The position numbers and the translations under genes are program-made. From JAGXLC01 sp041686375 (GTDB lineage: Bacteria > Bacteroidota > Bacteroidia > Bacteroidales > UBA12077): a stretch of DNA of 14,796 bases. Under the pieces are notes generated by a model. The model ran no database searches. It was not told where the DNA came from and saw only the letters and a program-made list of their open reading frames with translations. The stretch is taken from contig JAWLEB010000059.1 of NCBI GenBank assembly GCA_041686375.1, positions 1 to 14,796 of the forward strand, given 5' to 3'. This document shows positions 1 through 5,563 of this stretch, in pieces. How positions within the stretch are numbered: the first letter of the stretch is position 1; each line of letters opens with the position of its first letter.

Positions 1-117
1 GTGTGGGAGACAAAAAAAGGAGACTTTAGCTATGAACTAAAACTGTTGAATTTTCACGACACTAAAGGTCTATCAGCCAGCAAAATAAATGGTTTATGTA
101 TACGGGAGGTTAGATAG
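1..117 (+). CDS. C-terminal fragment, possibly a FISUMP (Fib_succ_major) domain protein
   Basis: Reading from base 1 gives 38 codons open to a TAG at 115-117; the 5' part lies outside the window. The last residues, KINGLCIREVR, resemble the closing strand of Fibrobacter succinogenes major paralogous domains, which commonly end in a pattern like NGFSVRCIR. Here the usual Ser and Cys positions would be Cys and Glu, so the match is imperfect. Such domains are found on secreted or surface proteins of Bacteroidota, often in several copies. The gene would converge on cysE. A short open frame at an edge can arise by chance, so both the coding call and the family are tentative. Confidence 0.4.
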   Translation: MWETKKGDFSYELKLLNFHDTKGLSASKINGLCIREVR

Positions 118-314
118 AGTAATACCAAAAACTCTGTTATTCTGGATTTTTAACGTTTTGAAAATTACGCAAAACTTGAGTAAATTAAATCAGTTAAATT
201 AATAATCAGGGTATTTTTTACAAACCCTTAGCAGGAATCTACTCTCAGAATAGCTTACAAGTAAAGTTATAAAGAGTTGTTCATTAGAATTCTTTAACAA
301 TGTCCAAGAATTGG
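118..314. other. Convergent intergenic spacer with a weak hairpin
   Basis: This AT-rich spacer lies between the end of the left-edge fragment and the end of cysE. The only structure noted is a 5-bp inverted repeat, AGGGT at 208-212 and ACCCT at 224-228, around an 11-nt A/T-rich loop. It might help to terminate cysE transcription, but the stem is short and no clear U-tract follows on the minus strand. No other gene or RNA was recognised. Confidence 0.35.
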
Positions 315-1235
315 TTAGATGCCTTCTCCGTTTGTAAAATTCATAGTTTGAGCTTTTTGTTGTATTATGCGAGATTTGGGAGGCACACTTCTCGTAAGCC
401 ATACATTTCCTCCGATAATAGAATCTGAGCCTATTGTAATTCTCCCCAAAATGGTTGCTTCAGCATAAATTACTACGTTATCCTTTACAATTGGGTGTCT
501 GTCAACACCTTTTATAGGAATACCCTGATCATCCGATGGAAAACTTTTTGCTCCTAAAGTTACGCCTTGATATATTTTTACACTTTCCCCGATAATGCAT
601 GTAGCTCCAATTACCACACCTGTTCCGTGGTCAATAACGAAACTATCTCCGATTTGAGCTTTTGGATGAATGTCAATACCAGTTTCCCTGTGTGCCATTT
701 CTGTTATAATTCTTGGCAGCAGGGGAATATTAAATTTAATAAGTTCATGTGCTATCCTGTAGTTCGTAATTGCTCTTATGCCCGGATAGCAGAAGATGAT
801 TTCTGCATTGCTTTTGGAAGCCGGGTCCCCCAAATAGGTTGCAAACACATCTTTCTCCAGTTTATTTTTTATATTGGGCAATTTTTCAATAAATTGAAGA
901 GCGAGTTTCGGGGCATTTTCTTTATACTCTTCACATTCGTTGTTATTTTCTTCAGGGCATTGAAAACAAAGACTCCGGCGAATTTGTTCGGTTAATTCAT
1001 GGTAGATACTATCAAGGGCATGACCGAGATTATATTTTGTTGTATTTGAATTGACTTTAGAATTTCCATAAAACCCAGGGAATAGCACAGACCTTATTGT
1101 TTCCACCAGTTGGCCAATCATTTCTCCTGATGGTATTGGTTTACCATGTTCAGGGGTATATATCATTTTACCCTCAACAGGTTCTGTCAATTTATGAATG
1201 GTTTTGTCCAGTATGTCAGTCATTTTTTTACTCAT
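315..1235 (-). CDS. cysE: Serine O-acetyltransferase, long Bacteroidota/EpsC type
   Basis: Transfers acetyl from acetyl-CoA to L-serine, giving O-acetyl-L-serine, the first step of cysteine synthesis in the cytoplasm. The 306-residue protein has an alpha-helical N-terminal half and a left-handed beta-helix (hexapeptide repeat) half from about residue 186. The motif DIHPKAQIG (188-196) is followed by IDHGTG, where Asp202-His203 match the E. coli Asp157/His158 catalytic pair. DRHP contains His247, matching E. coli His193, and the Asp of LGDPAS (137) matches Asp92. The C-terminus ends soon after the beta-helix (residues 281-306) and shows no obvious E. coli-like feedback tail. A CxxC plus Cys cluster (90, 93, 101) sits in the N-terminal half. 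The start is ATG at 1235, 28 nt after the cysK stop, so the pair is almost certainly an operon with cysK first. Family assignment is secure; kinetic behaviour is not visible. Confidence 0.95.
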   Translation of the reverse strand: MSKKMTDILDKTIHKLTEPVEGKMIYTPEHGKPIPSGEMIGQLVETIRSVLFPGFYGNSKVNSNTTKYNLGHALDSIYHELTEQIRRSLCFQCPEENNNECEEYKENAPKLALQFIEKLPNIKNKLEKDVFATYLGDPASKSNAEIIFCYPGIRAITNYRIAHELIKFNIPLLPRIITEMAHRETGIDIHPKAQIGDSFVIDHGTGVVIGATCIIGESVKIYQGVTLGAKSFPSDDQGIPIKGVDRHPIVKDNVVIYAEATILGRITIGSDSIIGGNVWLTRSVPPKSRIIQQKAQTMNFTNGEGI

Positions 1236-1263
1236 CGCTGGTGAAGATTATTTAGTCGACGGT

Positions 1264-2196
1264 TTATTCTGCATTTGGATTATATAAAGAGGTACTAAGA
1301 TATCTCTCTCCTGTATCACATACCATCGCTACAATGTTTTTATTTCTATTTTCTTTTCTTTTGCTGATTTCTATTGCGGCATGTATTATTGCTCCGGAAG
1401 AGACACCACTGAATATACCTTCTTTTTCAGCTAATGCCCTTGCCACATTCATGGCATCTTCATTTTTTACAGTGAATATTTCATCTATTACGCTTTTATC
1501 TAATATTTCCGGGATAAATCCGGCTCCAATGCCTTGTATTTTGTGTTTCCCGGGTTCTTCACCTGAGAGTACAGCCGAGTCATGGGGTTCTACAGCAACT
1601 ATATGGATGTTCTTGTTTTTCTGCTTCAGAACCTTTCCAACTCCTGAAATAGTACCTCCTGTACCCACGCCTGCCAGGAAAATATCAATGTTTCCTTCTG
1701 TATCATTCCAAATTTCATGGGCTGTAGTACGTTCGTGGATCTCTACATTAGCTTTGTTGCTGAATTGCATTGGGATATATGCATTTTTATATTTTTCTGC
1801 TAACTCACGGGCCTTGTTTATAGAACCTTGCATTCCTTTTTCAGCGGGTGTAAGGATAACTTCTGCCCCAAAAGCCTTGACTAAGTTTCGGCGTTCTATG
1901 CTCATACTCTCAGGCATAGTCACTATCAATTTATATCCTTTTACCGCGCATACAATCGCCAGAGCAATACCTGTATTTCCACTTGTTGGCTCAATTAACA
2001 CAGTGTTTCTATCTAATAATTTCTTTTTCTCCGCATCTTCAATAAGGGCAAAGCCAAGCCTATCCTTTACTGAGCTGCCGGGATTATAATATTCCAGTTT
2101 TGCGTATAGGTTTGCATAACTATTTTTAGTTACTTTGTTGAGTTGAACCAGCGGAGTGTTACCAATTAATTCTGTAATGTCTTTTGCAATATTCAT
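1264..2196 (-). CDS. cysK: Cysteine synthase (O-acetylserine sulfhydrylase), PLP-dependent
   Basis: Condenses O-acetyl-L-serine with sulfide to give L-cysteine and acetate, using pyridoxal phosphate. At 310 residues it has the usual length. Signature parts are in order: IGNTPLVQL (11-19); NPGSSVKDR (38-46), with Lys44 as the PLP Schiff-base lysine; PTSGNTG (70-76), the substrate carboxylate loop; GVGTGGT (176-182), which binds the PLP phosphate; QGIGAGF (221-227); and GVSSGA (264-269), where Ser266 should contact the PLP pyridine nitrogen. It ends with the conserved VCDTGERYLST. Its own product partner cysE follows after 28 nt on the same strand, so substrate and enzyme are co-expressed. CysK and CysE often form a complex through the CysE C-terminus ending in Ile; this CysE also ends in Ile, which is compatible with that. 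CysK and CysM are hard to separate by eye; CysK is preferred from the motifs. Confidence 0.95.
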   Translation of the reverse strand: MNIAKDITELIGNTPLVQLNKVTKNSYANLYAKLEYYNPGSSVKDRLGFALIEDAEKKKLLDRNTVLIEPTSGNTGIALAIVCAVKGYKLIVTMPESMSIERRNLVKAFGAEVILTPAEKGMQGSINKARELAEKYKNAYIPMQFSNKANVEIHERTTAHEIWNDTEGNIDIFLAGVGTGGTISGVGKVLKQKNKNIHIVAVEPHDSAVLSGEEPGKHKIQGIGAGFIPEILDKSVIDEIFTVKNEDAMNVARALAEKEGIFSGVSSGAIIHAAIEISKRKENRNKNIVAMVCDTGERYLSTSLYNPNAE

Positions 2197-2279
2197 TTGG
2201 ATATAGTTAGATTATTAGTTTCATCATTATATAAAAATTGTTTTCGTTTTCGGAGACTCGTTAAAGTATAATGAAACGT

Positions 2280-2332
2280 CCATGATAAAATAAACATTAA
2301 TATCACAAAAGGAAATGTTTATTTTATCATGG
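2280..2332. repeat. Perfect 19-bp inverted repeat upstream of cysK
   Basis: The left arm at 2280-2298 (CCATGATAAAATAAACATT) is the exact reverse complement of 2314-2332, around a 15-nt spacer. It lies 84 bp upstream of the cysK ATG. On the minus strand the arm is followed by ACGTTTC, not a U-tract, so a standard terminator role is unlikely in that direction. It could be an operator for a dimeric regulator of the cysteine operon, an RNA stem in the 5' leader, or a small repetitive palindrome. It shares the core AAATAAACAT/ATGTTTATTT with the palindrome at 2359-2397. Confidence 0.6.
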
Positions 2333-2358
2333 TAAGTTCCATATGGCCATAAATAATA

Positions 2359-2397
2359 AAAAATAAACATATGAAATAGTTAGCTATGTTTATTTTT
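2359..2397 (-). terminator. Probable AT-rich terminator of the three-gene envelope operon
   Basis: A perfect 13-bp inverted repeat has arms at 2359-2371 and 2385-2397 around a 13-nt loop. It starts 29 bp past the stop of the barrel gene. On the minus strand the second arm ends in TTTTT and runs into TTTTTTATTATTT, as expected for an intrinsic terminator, though the stem has only one G-C pair. It would separate the envelope operon from cysK-cysE. It shares its core with the neighbouring 19-bp palindrome, so a regulatory or repeat-element origin is an alternative. Confidence 0.5.
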
Positions 2398-2425
2398 GTT
2401 TTCGAATATGAAAACGGAACGTTAC

Positions 2426-3841
2426 TTAATAGAGCATTGGCTCTTTCTGTAAGATTCTTCTTTCCCTGTTACAGCCAAATACAAAATTTAGTCCAAAACG
2501 TAAGTTAAAAGATTGGGTTTTTTGGGGCCATAAACCTGCCGAGAACATATCTGACATGGTATATACCTGGAATGGGCCTAAACGCAAAGCCAATCCCATA
2601 CCCACATTGTTGTAAGAATTGTTAATGATACTGTAACTTCCTGTAAGTGAAATTCCTCTTATAGGTCTTGTATTTGCTGAAAGCGTGAAGCTCTGTTGAA
2701 TTCTTCCATCGTGGAATCTTGTTCTGGAAAGAACGCCAAAGTCCACTTTATCATTAAGATGGTATCTTCCTCCTAAAAATATTTTTGGTCCTAATGAGGC
2801 AAAGTATTGGTCTTCGGTATATTCAGCCGATATTGAATTTTCAAGTGAATCAAGCACCTCATCAAATGGGTCTGAATCTTCTTCGGTATCGTCCTCTGTC
2901 AGTTCAGAGGATACATCTAATCCTGTAAATGCGTATGTACCTTTCAGGGAATACTTGTGAGGAAAGTTTTTATAGTTGATGAACCCGAAGTCTACAACGC
3001 TGGCCGAAAAAGTAAATTTATCTCTGAGTTCATAGGTAGCTCCCACATCAAATGCAAAGCCAGGATTTGCTGTTATATCGGAAAAGTCGATATCACGCTC
3101 ATTTATATCGTCAATATACCCCTGGTTATCAGTGGATATTTGGACAGGAGCGTTTGCTTCTAATTGAATATCGGTTTCTACAGAGAGGGAGTCTCCTGTT
3201 TCATTTGTAAACAGGCTTAAGTTGAACTCCTCACTTCTGATGTTTGCCAATCCGTGAAGATATTTTGCCTTAATTCCGATTGTGAGGTTGTCAAATACCT
3301 TATGAGAATAACCTAATCCATATTCAAGATAGTTGTTGGAAGCCACCGAAAGATTTCCGAATTCTATTGTTTCTCCCTTGAACTGACTATTCCCTTTGAG
3401 CAAAAGACTGGCAAGGTCTTTAGGATAAGCCAGTGAGAGTTCAGATTTTTCCATGACTCCAAAGGAGAAATAGCCGTCACCTGCTCTAAACCCAAAGCTA
3501 AAGATGTTTGTTGAGAACTCTGTAAAAAATGTATTTCTGTCTTTTAAGTTTCCGATAAAATCATCAACATCCGCTGTTGGATGAAGAAATGTAATAAGAG
3601 AATCATTTGCAGAGCTTTTAAAGATGACATCTTCATAGCTTAGGGAGTTATTGCCTATATTCAGGTTTGTGGCAGAAATACCGGGAAAACCCAAATAAAA
3701 ATTACATGTGGGTTGTAATGCAGGATTCATTGTATGTATTTGGGGCAGTCTTTCCATATAATACAATGTTTTACTTTGTTGCCCGAAACTTGTAAGTGTC
3801 AAAGCAAAAAGAAAGGTGTAAAGGATTAACAGTTTCTTCAT
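2426..3841 (-). CDS. DUF5723-like outer-membrane beta-barrel protein
   Basis: A 471-residue exported protein with a clear Sec signal peptide (MKK, then a hydrophobic run to about residue 19, cleavage near SFG-QQ). The mature part opens with QIHTMNPALQP (34-44), typical of Bacteroidota barrel proteins of the DUF5723 group. Alternating amphipathic strands with aromatic ends then follow, ending in SFNLRFGLNFVFGC (444-457). A strongly acidic segment (about 309-345, with TEDDTEEDSDPFDE) probably forms a loop. A short charged tail of about 14 residues follows the last strand, which is unusual because outer-membrane barrels often end on an aromatic residue at the strand end; the final residue here is Tyr. 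The start is ATG at 3841: the frame extends to a TTG at 3874 overlapping the previous gene, but ATG places the signal peptide correctly. It is 25 nt after the lipoprotein gene, and the two probably act together. Molecular function is unknown. Confidence 0.75.
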   Translation of the reverse strand: MKKLLILYTFLFALTLTSFGQQSKTLYYMERLPQIHTMNPALQPTCNFYLGFPGISATNLNIGNNSLSYEDVIFKSSANDSLITFLHPTADVDDFIGNLKDRNTFFTEFSTNIFSFGFRAGDGYFSFGVMEKSELSLAYPKDLASLLLKGNSQFKGETIEFGNLSVASNNYLEYGLGYSHKVFDNLTIGIKAKYLHGLANIRSEEFNLSLFTNETGDSLSVETDIQLEANAPVQISTDNQGYIDDINERDIDFSDITANPGFAFDVGATYELRDKFTFSASVVDFGFINYKNFPHKYSLKGTYAFTGLDVSSELTEDDTEEDSDPFDEVLDSLENSISAEYTEDQYFASLGPKIFLGGRYHLNDKVDFGVLSRTRFHDGRIQQSFTLSANTRPIRGISLTGSYSIINNSYNNVGMGLALRLGPFQVYTMSDMFSAGLWPQKTQSFNLRFGLNFVFGCNRERRILQKEPMLY

Positions 3842-3866
3842 TCTATAGCGGTGTTTATTTAATATT

Positions 3867-5534
3867 TTACTCAAATTTTACTTTTGTTTCTATACTCATT
3901 CTGAATTTGAAAGTATAATGGGAATAAAATTTCACCTTTTTAGTTGTATCTACATTAAAATCTGACGTTTTTAAGCTTCCTTCGAATACTGCATTTCTCA
4001 CGTTCTTTAGATCCTCAATTCTGTTTTCATGAAAATTCATTTCTGCTATCTTTTCTGTGAGGCTGGTAACTTCTCCTTCATCGTTTGTTGAAGCTGATTC
4101 TATCACGGGTCTATCGTCTGCATTGAAAAGCGTGTCAATCATGTTGTAGTTATCATCAAGGAAGTAAACCTGGAAATTAACGTCAGTAGGCAACCCATTT
4201 TGAGTTTTGAATTTGGTTATGACTTCCTTGATTATTTCGTTATCTTCTCCTAATATTTCACTCATATCGAGTTCAAGTGTATCTTTTAACGAAAAACCAT
4301 CTGCACGCAAATGAAGGGGTAGATATAGTTCGCTGTTCATTCTGAATTGACTGTCGTCAGTTACAAAATTGTAAGGCCCCTCGGGCCCTTCAGGATTAGA
4401 AATCCCTTCACTTGTGAACTTAATATGAGTTGGATTTTCAGCCAGCGCTTCGCTCAAATTACAGTTCTCATTATTAAAATTGATTGTATCCTTTTTTTCT
4501 TCACCTATTTCATTTTCACTGAATTGCGGGTAATTGATGTCGAATGAAATACTCGTATTATTGTCAAAAGTAATATCCGTCGAATCGAGAGAGCCTTTCC
4601 TGTATGCTTTTGCATCTTTTAATTTAATTTGTACAGGAACTCCATACGAATTTGTTATATAGAATTTGAATTCGGGTTCTTTAAATTCCACGGTTCCTGC
4701 ATCATCTGAACCTTCAAATATGCCAACAGGTATGTTGCCTTCTTGCGCCATAAGGTCTGTTTGTCCAATATATCCATAGGCGCTTTGCATATCGATTTCT
4801 TCTAAATTATTCTGTATGGATATTTCTTCATTTTCATTCAGATCATTATTCCCTGTACCATTGATTGTCAGCTCATATTTCATTCTGAAATATTTTGTTG
4901 TATCCGGATCTGATTCTAAAATCGTGTCGTAAGTTTGTATGGTGTAATCAGTTAAATTTTCGATTTCTTCATTATAGTATGGAGCATCTTCGGCAGGTAT
5001 GTAAATCTCTCTGACTAAAGGTTCTCCATCTTTTCTGACATCCGTATAGGTTATGACTATGTTTATATCGTGCTGGATATCAGAGCTTATTATTTGCCGT
5101 AGGCTGAACATGTCTGTTATGATGGAGTCCAGTTGTTCATCATTTTTAAATGTTACAGGGTGTAAGGTATCAATGGTAGCCTCTATAGTATCATCAAAAC
5201 TGTTTATCGTACCAGGAACTGAGAATAAAATGTCAAAATACTCCTGTCCCGGAAGTTTAACACTGTCTGCTGCAGTATGTGAGAGGAGAGTGTCAGTAAA
5301 AACAAGATATAACAATCCGCTTTCCTCTGTATTTATAATACTTGAGCTATCAATATTTTCCAGAAGGTCTTCCATGTCTAGTTCACCTTTAATCAATGGT
5401 GTAGCCCATTCCTGGTTAATTTCTGTATCATCAGAAAGGTTATTTAAATCAAATTCATCGACATTACAACCTGTCCATAAAAAAACAAAACTTAATGAGA
5501 CAAGAATCGCTGTCTTGATAATTAATCTTTTCAT
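3867..5534 (-). CDS. Large acidic lipoprotein of unknown function
   Basis: A 555-residue protein with a type II signal peptide: MKRLIIK, a hydrophobic core, and the lipobox-like LWTGC with the acylated Cys at 23. The residues after the Cys (NVDEFD) are acidic, resembling the lipoprotein export signal that sends Bacteroidota lipoproteins to the cell surface; this is an inference. The rest is rich in Asp, Glu, Asn and Thr with short alternating strands, suggesting several beta-sandwich modules, and has no further membrane segment. No catalytic motif was recognised. It starts 28 nt after the propeller gene and ends 25 nt before the barrel gene, so it is the middle gene of the operon. Pairing with the barrel suggests an outer-membrane complex in which the lipoprotein caps or loads the barrel, but this is a hypothesis. 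Confidence 0.7.
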   Translation of the reverse strand: MKRLIIKTAILVSLSFVFLWTGCNVDEFDLNNLSDDTEINQEWATPLIKGELDMEDLLENIDSSSIINTEESGLLYLVFTDTLLSHTAADSVKLPGQEYFDILFSVPGTINSFDDTIEATIDTLHPVTFKNDEQLDSIITDMFSLRQIISSDIQHDINIVITYTDVRKDGEPLVREIYIPAEDAPYYNEEIENLTDYTIQTYDTILESDPDTTKYFRMKYELTINGTGNNDLNENEEISIQNNLEEIDMQSAYGYIGQTDLMAQEGNIPVGIFEGSDDAGTVEFKEPEFKFYITNSYGVPVQIKLKDAKAYRKGSLDSTDITFDNNTSISFDINYPQFSENEIGEEKKDTINFNNENCNLSEALAENPTHIKFTSEGISNPEGPEGPYNFVTDDSQFRMNSELYLPLHLRADGFSLKDTLELDMSEILGEDNEIIKEVITKFKTQNGLPTDVNFQVYFLDDNYNMIDTLFNADDRPVIESASTNDEGEVTSLTEKIAEMNFHENRIEDLKNVRNAVFEGSLKTSDFNVDTTKKVKFYSHYTFKFRMSIETKVKFE

Positions 5535-5544
5535 TTTAATAGGA

Positions 5545-5563
5545 ATTATTTTTCAAAAATAAT
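5545..5563. repeat. Near-perfect 19-bp palindrome in a gene junction
   Basis: The stretch centred on base 5554 is a palindrome with 9-bp arms around a single C. It fills most of the 28-nt gap between the propeller gene stop and the lipoprotein start, and its last base is part of the stop codon. As RNA it would form a short A-U hairpin, which could tune expression between the two genes. As DNA it may simply reflect AT-rich composition. Confidence 0.35.

Larger units (their letters stand above)
2197..2425. promoter_or_regulatory. Intergenic region upstream of the cysK-cysE operon, rich in inverted repeats
   Basis: This 229-bp AT-rich spacer lies between the barrel gene stop and the cysK start, both on the minus strand. 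It must hold the end of the upstream operon and, if the cys genes have their own promoter, that promoter. It contains two related inverted repeats, annotated separately, plus a small GTTTTC/GAAAAC hairpin at 2398-2415. The 9-mer TTGTTTTCG occurs at 2238-2246 and again at 2396-2404, bracketing the palindromes. No convincing Bacteroidota promoter (TTTG about 19 bp before TAnnTTTG) could be placed on the minus strand. Confidence 0.5.

Noticed and set aside
199..402. Minus-strand 67-codon frame at the end of cysE
   Set aside because: Overlaps the cysE 3' end in another frame and encodes no recognisable protein.
567..995. Plus-strand open frame opposite cysE
   Set aside because: Shadow of cysE, which has all its active-site residues in the other strand.
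1334..2089. Plus-strand open frame of 251 codons opposite cysK
   Set aside because: It is antisense to a gene with full catalytic motifs, and its product is a low-complexity Ser/Phe/Ile-rich string with no motif.
3842..3874. Upstream extension of the barrel gene to a TTG codon
   Set aside because: It would overlap the lipoprotein gene by 8 nt and place 11 residues before an otherwise normal signal peptide; the ATG at 3841 fits better.
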